Below are positions 1-10,748 of a DNA stretch of 64,000 nucleotides, in pieces. How positions within the stretch are numbered: position 1 is the first letter of the stretch; each line of letters starts with the position of its first letter. Source of the stretch: JAFDVL01 sp963794955 (lineage in GTDB: Bacteria; Acidobacteriota; Blastocatellia; RBC074); NCBI GenBank assembly GCA_963794955.1, contig CAWCGF010000013.1, forward strand, positions 1 through 64,000. The letters are read 5' to 3'. The notes below the pieces were generated by a model that was given only the letters and a program-made list of their open reading frames with translations, was not told the origin of the DNA and ran no database searches. Position numbers and translations under genes: made by a program.

Positions 1-219
1 GTTGGCCCCTGTCAGGACAAGGCTGCCAGCCTTACCGCTGGCAGAACATCTTGATTTTACTTGAGTTCCCGCCCGCTTATTGCGAGCGCGAAAGCCCTGT
101 CATTACTATCGGCTTATGCGGATAGCTTTCAAGGATTAGTCACAGGTGACTTACAACGATTTGTTAGAGAGTTTTGGGAAGTAAATGACCTCGGTAATAA
201 TTGGGTTTCTTTGCGTACC

Positions 220-2030
220 ACTTACGTTTCGCTCATTTGAATGGGTACTTCTGAAAAATGCCAAACCAGACAATGAATAAATATCCTGGCTGAATCCGAG
301 CAGGGCCAGAAGCTGTGTCTGCAAGGCGCTGAGTGGCATTTAGGTAGCAGGTATCTCCGAGGCGGGACAACGTGACCCCCTCAAACGCCTGCAAAATGGC
401 CTCGGTGGTGGGACGCGCTGTCGCCTTTTTGGGCAGGCCTTTGGTCAGCCCGGCAACCTTTTCGCCTTTCGCCGCAAGACTTCGCCGCGCTTTGTATTCG
501 AGCAGGCCGAGCACGCGCAACCCGCTCAGCAACAGACGAACCAGGCCGGTCAGGCGCGTGGTCGTCATCAGATACAGCGGGGTCAGCGACAACGGGCCTT
601 TCAGACGCCGGAAACCACGCTCAAGCTGCGGCGATCCCCTGATAGATCAGCACCGCTTTCGTCAGACTCAGTCGCTCCTCCGGCGCGTTGGTCGCATAGA
701 CACGCCAGCCGAGTTGTTCCTGCGCCGCCTGGATCACTGCCTGATCGCGGCGGACACGAACAGACCAGGTCTCCGTCACTTCCACGCGCGCCGGACGACT
801 CCCCCACGCGCGCATCTGCTGTTCGCGTCGCTTGACCAGATACTCCACCTCCAGCAGTCCGCTGACCCGCTGACGCGTCAGCATTTTTTCGACTGCCGCG
901 CGATACTCCGCTGCCGTTTTCAACTCTTTTTTGCCCTGTCTGCGCTGGTTGAGAGCAGCCGGATTTCTGCCGCCGCCCGGCGCAGACGCTGCGCCAGACC
1001 TTTTTTCTGCGCCTCCGCAAACGTGCGCGAACAGACCACGAGGCGACGTTCTTCCCAGGTCATCTGCTGGCCGTCGTGTTCCGCCGTCAGCGTCACGATA
1101 GATCAAAGCCCGCGCCGATTTTTTCCCGGCGACCAGTTTCTTCATCGCGTCGCCAGATGGCCACTGGTTTGAGTTCGCCCCGGCTGACCGGCTTCAGCAA
1201 CTGCGCGCGTATCGGCGGCGCTGACCTGCACGGCGGACAAGGGGCACAGGTAATAGTCGGCTCCCGCCACGAGATGTGCGCGGGTGTCAGCGCTCCCCTT
1301 TTGCTGTCACCGACATAGAGCAGGCCGTGTTGCTGCAGGGGCTGGCGCACCCGGTCAATCTCCGGCGTGTAGAGCGGGTCATCGGCTTTTTCCCCGCTCG
1401 TGATGGTCGCCGTCAGGGGCAGACCGCCCTGATCAAGCAGCGCAAGATTGATTTTCAACTGCGGCAGATCCGGGCGATGATCCTTGCTGTGTCCGAATTG
1501 CAGCAGGCCGTCTTTCGTGACCGCGCCTATACGAACTGGCGGTCGTGCTGTCGAGGCGAACAATCTCGCCGTGCAGGTCATAAATGCGGATGAGGTGGCC
1601 GTTGAGCGCGTCCTCAAAGGCTTGCCAGCCTTCATCATCGCTCAGATAATCCAGCGCCAGCGCGAGGCGATCATCCGTAAAATCGGTGACCACCAGCGAA
1701 ACGCCGAGGCTGGCCCGGAGCGTTTGCAGACGGGTTGCCGCCCAGGACCTGGAGATGACTGAGGCGATGATTGCTCTGCGACATAATAAAGGTCAACCAG
1801 ACGGCGGCGAGATGACCAAGACTGAGGCCTTGCCAGTTGCCATGCGCGTCGGGAAGCCTTATTGATCAATTCCGGCAAGACGCATCTCCCTCATCTGGGC
1901 CAGCAGCAGCGGAATGTCATCAACGCGTTCATTTTGATATCGTTATGTGTATGTATTTGATCGTTTTTGACTACCATTCCCCAAGTGTACCAAGTTGGGG
2001 AACTTCAAAAAATTTAAGCGAAACGTAAGT
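220..2030 (-). mobile_element. IS1634-like insertion sequence, degenerate
   Basis: A 1.8 kb element bounded by a perfect 14-bp inverted repeat: acttacgtttcgct at 220-233 and its complement agcgaaacgtaagt at 2017-2030. The length agrees with IS1634-family elements. The interior is a single transposase gene on the minus strand broken by several frameshifts. No convincing target-site duplication is visible; only a short acc motif occurs at both edges. A second palindrome, ttccccaa with a mirrored ttggggaa, lies just inside the right end at about 1977-2003. Confidence 0.8.
233..1955 (-). pseudogene. IS1634-family transposase, multiply frameshifted
   Basis: Translated fragments in successive minus-strand frames make one IS4-superfamily DDE transposase. 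The N-terminal piece reads ERVDDIPLLLAQ near 1930. It is followed by VVTDFTDDRLALALDYLSDD (about 1640-1693), then the hallmark FGHSKDHRPDLPQLK with SGEKADDPLYTPEIDRVR (about 1330-1500), then a C-terminal part ending ALQTQLLALLGFSQDIY near 280. These motifs are typical of IS1634 transposases, where the first carries part of the catalytic region. At least four changes of frame separate the pieces, so no full protein can be made. The long plus-strand open frame at 372-1172 is only antisense to this gene. Confidence 0.85.
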
Positions 2031-2116
2031 ACCAGTATTGACAAAGCATCAAATAAAATCGGACTAAGCTCTATTTTATTTTGGCAACAAGGCAATGGAG
2101 AGCTAAGGACTAAGAA

Positions 2117-2408
2117 TTAAATAACTCTACCAAGAGTTGATGCACAAGGGAATAATCGGTAGTTCCAATTTGGTAATGCCTCATCACGGATGAGGCACAT
2201 TTGCTCTTTCATACTGCCGCCACCTGGCGGCCCGTTTGGTAAACCTTCTTGGAGAATATTGACCGTCACACGTAGCCCCGTGCGGGTGGCGGCTTTGGCC
2301 ATCAATGCTTGCACCAGTTCGAGACTCTTCAGGATGACGCCCTGACAAGCGCGCGTCAGATGCGGAAAGAGCCGATGCTCAATCGGATTGTATTTGGACG
2401 TGTTGGGT
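2117..2408 (-). pseudogene. ISAzo13-family transposase, C-terminal remnant
   Basis: Minus-strand reading from 2408 gives NTSKYNPIEHRLFPHLTRAC, then a helical stretch ending in TRTGLRVTV and a C-terminal LPNWNYRLFP. This order (TSKYNPIEHRLF, then TGLRV, then WNY near the stop) is characteristic of the C-terminal catalytic third of ISAzo13-family DDE transposases as I know them. Only about 97 residues remain of a protein normally over 400. The upstream part is cut off exactly where the IS4-like element begins. Confidence 0.75.
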
Positions 2409-3794
2409 CAATGGCATTGAATTAACAATAAAGTTCGTGTAAAGAACGAGTTATGAGTCAAAAAAAGAAGAAACGCTGGTGGCGCAAATCCGCGCCAGTT
2501 TGCAATGTCCGGTCGTCATCGCTGCGAGTCGGCAACGTCCAGAGGATTTCACCCGGCAACGGCTGCTCGCCTTCGGGCGGCTCTGTTTGATCGTTTTGCG
2601 AGGTCATAAATTGTCCTTTCAGAATGCGCTCAATAAAGTCTTTCACGCACTCGGCAACCTCTTTGGCGTCTCGACTGCGAGTGCTTATGCGCACGCGCGG
2701 CAGAAGCTCAAACCCGAAGTCTTTGACATCTCAACCGCTCTTTATGGCAAGGTTTCTATCAATTGTATGAAGCCGACGAGCAAGTGCGCGGCTGGCGCGG
2801 GCATCGGTTGTTGGCGACCGATGGCACGTATTTGACCCTGCCCGACACGCCGCAGACGCGCGCCAAATATACGGTGCAGACCAATCAACACGCGGGCGGA
2901 CTGTGTGCAAGCGCAATGCGGCGTGTTGTATGACCTGCGCAATGACCTCGGCTTGCGCTTGCATTTGAGTGCGCGGCAGAGCGAAACGCGGGTCTTGCGC
3001 GACCAGTTGTGGCGCGCGACCCAACCCGGAGACGTGATCGTGTTGGATCGCGCGTATGCCGATTACAGCTTGCTCGCCTTTGCGCAGGCCACCCGCCGCC
3101 ACCTCATCGTGCGCTTGCCACGCGGGCGCTTCGCCGAGATGCGAAGCCTTTTGGCACAGTTCGCTGCCGGAACAAAACATCACGCTGGCGTTACCGAAAA
3201 CGGCTGCAACACGTGCCTTTGTCGCGCAGCAAAACTTGCCCCGCACGATCCGTGTGCGCCTGGTGCGCGTGCTGCTCAGCAGTGGCGAAGTCGAAGTCTT
3301 GCGCACGACCTTGTGCGACGCGCAGGCGTATCCCGCGCCGGAATTCCAAGGCGTCTACGGCGCACGCTGGGGCGCAGAGACGTTTTTTGATCGCTACAAA
3401 AACATCTATGAAGTCGAGCGGTTCAGCGGCACGAGCGTGGCGGCGGTCGAGCAGGACATCCACGGCCTGTTCTTTCTGATGACGCTGGAAAGCATCCTGA
3501 CCAAACCGGAGCAAGCGGCTTTGGTGGAGCAAGGAGCCGCGCGGAAAACCAAATTCGTGCCGCAGGTGAATCGCGCGGAAAGCTACGTGGCGTTGCTGGA
3601 TCGCGTCGTGCTGCTGCTGCTATCGCCGCAGAGCGAAGCAGCGGTCTTAGCCGAATTGCACCACCTCTTTGGCAAGAATCCAACCTTGCAACGACCGGGG
3701 CGGCAGTACATTCGTGCGCCTTTAAATTACTCCAAGACCGTGCGCTATCTGAAGTACCGCAAGAAGGTTAGGGCTTAATTCAATGCCATTGCCC
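2406..3794 (+). mobile_element. IS4-family-like insertion sequence, degenerate
   Basis: Ends are near-perfect inverted repeats: ggtcaatggcattgaattaa at 2406-2425 and, on the opposite strand, gggcaatggcattgaattaa at 3775-3794 (19 of 20 identical). The flanks carry a direct repeat: tgttg lies outside both ends (2401-2405 and 3795-3799), extending to tgttgggt if the repeat is read through the end of the left inverted repeat. This is the expected footprint of transposition. The element sits at the junction between an ISAzo13 remnant on its left and an IS5 remnant on its right, so it inserted into already scrambled DNA. Its transposase is broken. Confidence 0.8.
2453..3778 (+). pseudogene. IS4-family transposase, frameshifted
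   Basis: Three plus-strand frames have to be joined. The first gives a helical N-terminus with LLAFGRLCLIVLRGHKLSFQ (from about 2560). The second (about 2748-2930) gives the first catalytic region LLATDGTYLTLPD. The third region has GDVIVLDRAYADYSLLA at about 3030-3080. The last frame to 3778 gives GARWGAETFFDRYKNIYEVE, the Y-x-x-R-W-x-x-E type motif containing the last catalytic residue. All three acidic regions of the RNase H-fold transposase can be found, but at least three frameshifts (near 2750, 2925 and 3150) prevent translation as one protein. Confidence 0.8.
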
Positions 3795-4149
3795 TGTTGG
3801 GTGGGCAAGACGCACGACTACAAAATGTTCCAGCACGAATTCCCGCCGGAGCAAAAGTGGTTTACAACCTTCACCGTCGGCCTCGACTTAGGCTTTGTTG
3901 GGTTTGATAAAGACTATCCGCTGCCAAGAACTCTTTATTCCGCACAAAAAACCGCAGAAACAAGAACTGACGCTGGAACAAAAAGCGGAAAATAAAGTAC
4001 TGGCACGAGAGCGCATCATCGTGGAGCACAGTATCGCCGGACTAAAAAATCGCATCTTATCAGATCGGTTACGCTCGCATGATTCAGCCTTATACAATCA
4101 AATCCTCGGCGTCTGTGCCGGACTTTGGAATTTCAGGTTAAGCTGTTGA
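3795..4149 (+). pseudogene. IS5-family transposase, C-terminal remnant
   Basis: The start is fused to the right end of the IS4-like element. The frame gives GKTHDYKMFQHEFP, then DLGFVGFDKDY. After a frameshift near 3925 it continues CQELFIPHKKPQKQELTLEQ, ending VEHSIAGLKNRIL...LYNQILGVCAGLWNFRLSC with a stop at 4149. The E-H-x-I-x-G-x-K block and the final L-W-N-F-R-L are typical of the C-terminal DDE_Tnp_4/IS5-like transposase fold. The N-terminal two thirds are missing and no terminal repeat was identified. Confidence 0.7.
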
Positions 4150-4269
4150 TTCTAAATGTCGCAACAACTCTTATATTTACCGTAGGTTCACCTAACAGCG
4201 GAAACTCGAATTTCTCAAGCGTAACAATATCTAATAATACATAATACAACACAGGACGACGGAGTAAGG

Positions 4270-5168
4270 TACTCCCCATTGTCAAGACAGAAAATCAGTC
4301 AAATTAAGGTGCTCAACTGTTGCCTTGATTTAATGCCCTTGGTTGATAGATTGCCGCTGGCGTCCGGTACGCCAACGACTGATGGAGGCGTTCGTGATTG
4401 TAGAACTGGAAATACTTTCCCAATCCTTTGATCGCTTGCGGCACATCCTCGTACTCGTGCAAATAGACTTCTTCATATTTCACGCTGCGCCAGAGCCGTT
4501 CGACAAAGATGTTATCCAAGGCCCGTCCGCGCCCATCCATACTGATCGCAATCTCGTGCGCCTGGAGCATTCCTGTAAACGCCTGACTCGTGAATTGCGA
4601 TCCTTGATCCGTATTGAAGATTCTCCGGTTGTCCCCACGCCAGCGCCCGCTCCAACGTACTGACACAAAACTCCGTCTCCAACGTGGTCGAAACTTCCCA
4701 ACTCAGCACATAGCGCGAATACCCATCTATCACTGCCACCAGATACACAAACCCGCCTTGCAACCGAATATACGTGATGTCCGTACTCCACACTTGATTG
4801 ACCCGTTCGATTTTCACCCCGCGTAACAAGTAGGGATAAATCCGGTGTCCCGCTGCCACTTGCGATAACCGGGGCTTTTGATAAATGGCCTCTAAGCCCT
4901 TTGAGCGCTTCTTCTTCTTGCGCCACGCGGACGCGCCGGGTCGAGAAGACCTCCGGCAAGCTTTCGACGGCTTGCTTTTTCCACTGCTTCACCTGATTGG
5001 GATGAATCCCATACTGACTACTGAGTTCATTGATCGTGCGTTGTCCCTTGAAGGCTTCCAACACCACTCTCACTTTGAATTCCCTGCTGTACGTTTTGCG
5101 TGCTGACATTTGGTGCTCCTTTGGCAACCAGTTTACACCTTAATTCCCTGTCCAGTTTTCGGGGAGCA
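4270..5168 (-). mobile_element. IS3-family element with internal deletion
   Basis: The ends are imperfect inverted repeats. The left end starts tactcccc at 4270 and the right end, on the opposite strand, starts tgctcccc at 5168. Both share an inner aattaaggtg block (near 4300 and 5137). The element is only about 0.9 kb, against 1.2-1.5 kb for intact IS3-family elements, because the middle of the transposase is deleted. Its right boundary cuts directly into the surface-protein gene that follows, whose 5' part is absent from the window. Confidence 0.75.
4313..5127 (-). pseudogene. IS3-family transposase OrfA/OrfB, deleted and frameshifted
   Basis: The 5' end (5127 downward) encodes an OrfA-type helix-turn-helix: RKTYSREFKVRVVLEAFKGQ, then IHPNQVKQWKKQ. 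It runs directly into OrfB sequence corresponding to the segment just before the integrase core (GHRIYPYLLRG), so the end of OrfA and the start of OrfB, well over 100 residues, are missing. The rve core follows in two frames: WSTDITYIRL with DGYSRYVL, then NTDQGSQFTSQAF and DNIFVERLWRSVKYEEVYL, ending AAIYQPRALNQ. All three D, D, E positions can be recognised, but the reading frame is interrupted near 4630. Confidence 0.85.
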
Positions 5169-8100
5169 TCATATTGGCGGAATATTTACTAATCGCGGAT
5201 TGACTTTTACCGCACCGACGATCATCAGTAATAACTCCGCCGGAAATTTAGGCGGCGGAATTTCGATGAACGTATTTGGGTCATCAGTCAATCTCAGCAA
5301 AGCGACGATGGTTGGAAATTCATCGGGGGTCAACGAGGGAGCGATTGCTGTCGGCGATCAGACCGGTGCGAACGGCAACATTCTGAATATGAGTTACTCG
5401 CGCATCGTCGGCAATACGGGCGGAGGATTTACCGGCTTGGTAACACGCGGCGGCACGGCGAATGTCGAAAACAACTGGTGGGGATGCAATACCGGACCGT
5501 CTGCCGCGCTGTGCGATACGGCGGGAGCTATCACAGGCGGCGTGGTTGATTTCGATCCGTGGCTTCAGCTTCGGCTGACGGCATCGCCCAACACGACTCC
5601 GGTGGTCGGAGAATCGCGGAGCTTGACCGCTTCGTTCCTGCTCAATTCGGCAGGCGGCGCGGTTATGGCAAGCAATCTCGACGCGTTGATCGGGCTTCCC
5701 GTCACGTGGAGCGCGTCCGGCGGCACGATTTCCGGTTCGCAGGCAACGATTCAGCCGAGCGGCACGGCGACCGCGACATTTACCGCGACTGCCGCCAGCC
5801 CGCCGAACAGAACGGCAACGGCACAGGTTGATAACGGCCCGGCCACCGTTAATTTTGTGGTCGGTCAGGCGGCGACGACGACGACGATCACCTCGGATAA
5901 TCCCGATCCGTCGGTTGTCGGTCAAACGATTACGGTGAACTATTCCGTGACCGTCAACGCTCCCGGCATGGGAACGCCGACCGGCATGGTGACGGTTTCC
6001 GATGGTGTCAACAGTTGTATGGGAACGGTCGCTGCTGGAACTTGTAATGTGGCATTAACGACCGCCGGGGCGCAGAACTCTGACCGCAACTTATGCGGGT
6101 GATGCGAATTTCACGGGCAGTATGGATACCGAACCGCATCAGGTCAACCCAGCCACCACCACGGTTTCCTCTATCAATCGGGCGGTGGCCGATCCGGTGT
6201 GTAGCGCCGCAACGGTCAGTTGGACGGTAACCTTTGGCGCTGCGGTCACAGGTTTGAGCGCCAGCAATTTCACGCTCGCCAACACTGGCTTGACCAGTCC
6301 GATGATCACCAACGTGAGTGGCAGCGGCACCACTTGGACGGTGACGGCGAGTACCGGCAGCGGCAGCGGCATGTTGGGACTAAACATGACCAACAGCACT
6401 GGCGTTACGCCGATGGTCAGTGAGTTGCCGTTCATGGGCAGGTTTATACGGTCAACGCGCCACCGACATGGCGGCGGCTGGGCCGGATCAAACGCTCTGT
6501 ACGACAACGACCTCGGCGACGCTGGCGGCGAATACGCCCAGCGTCGGCACGGGCGCGTGGACAGTCGTGACGGGGCCATCCATGTTGGCAACGCAGTTCA
6601 GCAGCACGACTTCGCCGACAGCGATGTTTACCCCAGCGGGCGGCGCAGGCGTTTATACCTTGCGCTGGACGATCAGCAGCAGCGCGCCGTGTACTGATTC
6701 GACGATGACGTGGTGATTACCTACAACGCGCCGCCGACGGTGGCGAATGCGGGGCCAGATCAAACGCTCTGCACGACAAGTGCGGCGACGCTGGCGGCGA
6801 ATACGCCTACCAGCGGCACGGGCGCGTGGACAGTGGTTATGGGGCCATCTATGTTGGCGACGCAATTCAGCAGCACGACTTCGCCGACAGCGATGTTTAC
6901 CCCAGCGGGCGGCGCAGGCGTCTACACCTTGCGCTGGACGATCAGCAATGCGCCGTGCGCCGCTTCAACCGATGATGTAATGATTACTTACAATGCGCCG
7001 CCCACAATGGCGGCGGCAGGGCCGGATCAAACACTCTGCACGACAAGTGCGGCAACACTGGCGGCGAATACGCCTGCCAGCGGCACGGGCGCGTGGTCGG
7101 TAGTGACAGGCCCTTCAACCGCACCCGCGCAATTTAGCAGTACGACTTTGCCGACGGCGATGTTTACCCCAGCGGGCGGCGCGGGTGTTTACACCTTGCG
7201 CTGGACGATCAGCAGCAGCGCGCCGTGTACTGATTCGACGGACGATGTAATGATTACTTACAATGCCCCGCCCACAATGGCGGCGGCAGGGCCAGATCAA
7301 ACACTCTGCACGACAAGTGCGGCGACGCTGGCGGCGAATACGCCTACCAGCGGCACGGGCGCGTGGACAGTCGTGATGGGGCCATCCATGTTGGCGACGC
7401 AATTCAGCAGTACGACTTCGCCGACAGCGATGTTTACCCCAGCGGGCGGCGCGGGCGTCTACACTTTGCGCTGGACGATTAGCAACGCGCCGTGTACTGA
7501 TTCGACCGATGACGTGGTGTTGACGTACAACGCGCCACCGACGATGGCGGCGCAGGGCCGGATCAAACGCTTTGCACGACGTGCGCGGCAACGCTGGCGG
7601 CGAATACGCCTGCCAGTGGCACGGGCGCGTGGTCGGTAGTGACAGGCCCTTCAACCGCACCCGCGCAATTTAGCAGCACGACTTCGCCGACGGCGATGTT
7701 TACCCCAGCGGGCGGCGCAGGCGTCTACACTTTGCGCTGGACGATTAGCAACGCGCCGTGTGTCGCTTCAACCGATGACGTTATGATAACCATCGTCGCG
7801 CCGCCGACCATTGCGAAGTCCTTCTCGCCTTCGTCTGTACCGGTGGGGCAGGTGTCTACGCTGACGATCACAATCACGAATCCGGCAGCCAACACGGTTG
7901 CGTTGACAGGCGTCGGCTTCACCGACAATTTCCCGGCGAACGTAACGCTGGTGAATCCGGCCAATGCCACGAACACCTGCGGCGGCATGCTCACCGATAG
8001 TGGGGGGGGAACCTTGACTGCCGGAGACACTGGCATCCAGTTAGCGGGTGGGATGGTCGGCACATCAATGCCACGCACTTGCACCATTACGATAGAAGTC

Positions 8101-10017
8101 TCGCCCAGCGCACAAGGGCCGCACATGAATACTATTGCCAGCGTCAGTTCGACCGAAGGTGGCACGAACAACACCCCTGCCTCGGCTACGCTTTCGACCA
8201 ATATGCTGCCGATGATTACACCCGCCGATTTGACGCGCACGCAGGGCGATACGACGGCCAACTTCACCATCGCCAATGTCAGCGATGCCGAAGACCCCGC
8301 CACCGCCCTGACCGTGCAGATCAGCAACGGCGGTCCCTTTGGCTCCAGCGCCACACTCAATAATGTGACGGTCACGATTATTGGCAACCCCAGCGCAGGC
8401 GGCGCGGTGACGGCTTCGGTCACGACGCCGTGTAATGCCATGACCGCCACTTTCACGCTGCAAGTCACCGACACGACGAACGGGTCAACGACCGCTGCCT
8501 GGAAGGTCACGGTGAATCCGAATACGCCGCCGACGCTGTCCTATGCCAATGTGGCGGCGGGGCTGAATCAGACCTTGACAGTGAATCCCGCGACGGGGCC
8601 AAGCGACAATGGCTCCATCACGAATCTGACGGTGAGCGCGAGCGCGGGCTTCACCGGCACAGTCGCCGCGAATCTGGCCGATGGCAAAGTCACGATCAAT
8701 AATGCCGGGCCGTTGGGCATGCACACGATCACCGTCAAAGCCACGGACAATTGTGGAGAGATGACCACCACAAGCTTCACGCTGACGGTCATTCCGTTCC
8801 TTGTGAAATTGTCCGATCCGATCATCTGTACCGGTGAGAACAACACGCTCTCGGTGCATGCAGAGGTAACCAATCCGAATGCATTTGCGGCCAACTTGAA
8901 CTTCAATGCGCCCCTTCCCCCACCCTTGAGCGGCGTGGCTGGCACCTGTGTGGTGTCGGCAGGCACTTGCATGATCACAGCCAACAATGTCACTGTCACC
9001 GGACTGATCCCGGCCAATCAGACGGTGATGATTGATTACAAAGTGAAGGTGGCGAACGGCACGCCGCCAGGCACGCTGTTGTGTATTGATTCGACCGCCA
9101 ACTTCAATGGTGGGCCGACCGCAATGGTGCAGGCTTGTACGACGCTGAATTGCCCGCCCGCGCCTGCCAACGTGATGGTGAGCGATCAAAAAGCGGGTTC
9201 GGTGTTGGCGTTTCCGTATTACATCTCGAACGCAGCCACCAAGAAAGACACGCGCTTGACGATCAGCCACATCGGCACGCAGCCAGCGAATGTGCATATC
9301 TTTTTCATAGACGGCACGAGTTGTGATGCGGCGGATTTATTCGTGTGCTTGACGCCCAACGCCAGCTTCTCGTTCAAGACCTCGGAATATGATCCCGAAA
9401 TGACCGGGTGGTTATTGGCAGTCGCGGTGGATAACGAAGGCGTCCCCACGCGCAACAATGCGCTGATCGGCAATGCGTTTGTGGTGGATGGCGAATACGT
9501 GGACAACTACGGGGCCGAAAGCTTCTGGGCGCACTCGCAGGCGCTGGCGGTGGTGAACAATGTTACGGCCACGCTGTTCTTTGATGGCGGCAGCTATGAT
9601 GCGGTGCCCAGTCAGTTTGCCATCGAACTGCAAAGCCCCGTGGATACGCCGGGCCAGCGTTTAGTGACCGTCGGTTTGCAAGGCGATTTGACGACCAGTC
9701 AAATGAGCGGCGCGAGCCAGGTGGGAACGGGGCTGATTTATAATGGCAACGAGAAACCGTTTGGCAGTTTCAGCACCTTCCTGAGTGGCAAATGTCAGGC
9801 GATTGCCACGATCAGTACGACGACACCGCGCGTGCCCAATGGGATGCACGGGATGATTCCCAGCGGACAAGTGGGGAGTATGAAGTTGAATGTGGGCGCA
9901 GGCGTGGGCTTGTTGATGACCCCGCGCACCACCCAGTGGCGTGGGATACGGACGTTGCATAAAACGGCCTTAACGACGACGACACTGACGATTCCGGTCG
10001 TGATCCCGGTGTGCTAA
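5169..10017 (+). pseudogene. Large surface protein with Ig-like tandem repeats, 5' truncated and frameshifted
   Basis: This is a remnant of a very large exported protein. The 5' part (5169-6075) resembles a right-handed beta-helix or CSLREA-type adhesin (NNSAGNLGGGISMN, ENNWWGCNTGP) followed by Ig-like modules. It is cut at 5168 by the IS3-like element and so has no start. Single-base shifts occur near 6075, 6430, 6468, 6700 and 7553. Five tandem repeats follow, then an uninterrupted C-terminal frame from about 7639 to 10017 with DUF11/Ig-like modules. The end is a roughly 280-residue Cys-containing module (SDQKAGSVLAFPYYISN ... LTIPVVIPVC), which I associate with Blastocatellia surface proteins. 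The stop is at 10015-10017. The protein probably acted on the cell surface; no enzymatic motif is visible. Whether the shifts are real decay or assembly errors cannot be decided here. Confidence 0.75.
6454..7795 (+). repeat. Five tandem 267-271 bp repeats (89-90 residues each)
   Basis: Unit starts, marked by the Asn-Ala-Pro-Pro codons, are near 6454, 6725, 6992, 7262 and 7529. Spacings are 271, 267, 270, 267 and 267 bp. Each unit encodes an Ig/PKD-like module with the constant segments AGPDQTLCTTSAATLAANTP, TPAGGAGVYTLRWTIS and a paired C...C. Units 1 and 3 carry an extra Ser-Ser next to APC. Nucleotide identity between units is very high, which suggests recent duplication or gene conversion. 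Units 1 and 5 contain the frameshifts. Confidence 0.9.
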
Positions 10018-10036
10018 TAGCTTGGTGAACGACCCT

Positions 10037-10089
10037 GCCCCTGAAGAAATGTTTGGCTTGTCTCTGGGCCTGATTGTTTCTTCAGGGGC
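10037..10089 (+). terminator. Hairpin after the surface-protein gene
   Basis: A perfect 13-bp inverted repeat, gcccctgaagaaa at 10037-10049 and tttcttcaggggc at 10077-10089, with a 27-nt loop. It is followed by tttct, so it is terminator-like though lacking a long U tract. It starts 20 bp after the stop codon and separates this gene from the convergent DUF488 gene. Confidence 0.6.
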
Positions 10090-10125
10090 TTTCTACCTCT
10101 CAACATAAGGAGAGAACCCCGCTAT

Positions 10126-10593
10126 CTACCAGATAGAGGGAACAGCCTCTTCATCAAATTTCATCGTCGTGCCATCCGGTAAAATATGAAGGAACGCTGC
10201 GCCGCGGGCTTTAAGTGGTGGCGCGAGTAACCCAATCCGATGGCAATTGGCACGAGGCGCATGTACATGTTGCGTGAGGGGTTGCGACTCGGAGCACATG
10301 AGCACAATGCGCAGTTCTGCAGCAAGTTCAATAATACGATCCAGCCCTTTGCCGAGTTCGGCAGGCGGCGCGATCACCTTGCCGCCGCATTCTGGCAAAT
10401 GTTCATATCCAATACCTTCGTGATGAAGGGCTGCACTGAGGGCAGGGCCATTAAATTGTGGCCAGCGGGACCGGGCGACACTTCGCACATCACACACGAA
10501 AGCAATTTGGTATTGTTTCAGCAAAGCCAGAAAGTAGGCAAGTGGGTGCCGCCCATGACCAATGGTGTAAATTATGGGGACGGAGTGCTTCAT
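10126..10593 (-). CDS. DUF488 domain-containing protein
   Basis: A protein of 155 residues covering a complete DUF488 domain. It starts with YTIGHGRHPLAYFLALLKQY, followed by CDVRSVARSRWPQFN and YEHLPECGG, then LMCSESQPLTQHVHAPR, where the Cys and the H-x-x-R stretch are the usual conserved points. The family is small, cytosolic and of unknown function. The gene is monocistronic: it converges with the surface-protein gene and is separated from the rhomboid gene upstream by a strong terminator. The ATG at 10593 is the only good start. Confidence 0.85.
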   Translation of the reverse strand: MKHSVPIIYTIGHGRHPLAYFLALLKQYQIAFVCDVRSVARSRWPQFNGPALSAALHHEGIGYEHLPECGGKVIAPPAELGKGLDRIIELAAELRIVLMCSESQPLTQHVHAPRANCHRIGLLAPPLKARGAAFLHILPDGTTMKFDEEAVPSIW

Positions 10594-10653
10594 CGGGTTT
10601 GATTATACGAGCACAAGCGCAGGAATTTGAAGACTTCCCAACTCAGATTGAGA

Positions 10654-10714
10654 CTAAAAAAAGAGATACCGCGATAAATCAGGAGAGCAGGTCATGCCCC
10701 TGATTCATCGCGGT
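10654..10714 (-). terminator. Rho-independent terminator of the rhomboid gene
   Basis: On the minus strand, an arm reading accgcgatgaatcagggg pairs with a downstream arm around 10668-10685 (one mismatch), and the hairpin is followed by a run of seven T (10655-10662 region). It lies 35 bp after the rhomboid stop codon, so it is a classical intrinsic terminator for that gene. Confidence 0.8.
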
Positions 10715-10748
10715 ACAAATTGAATTCGTAGAAAATTTATGTTGAGAG

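Noticed and set aside
372..1172. 266-residue plus-strand open frame in the IS1634 region
   Set aside because: It is the antisense of the transposase, which has clear family motifs in minus-strand frames; the plus-strand product is Arg/Pro-rich with no domain.
6454..7795. CRISPR-like array
   Set aside because: Repeats are about 270 bp, contiguous without spacers and encode protein modules; they are coding tandem repeats.
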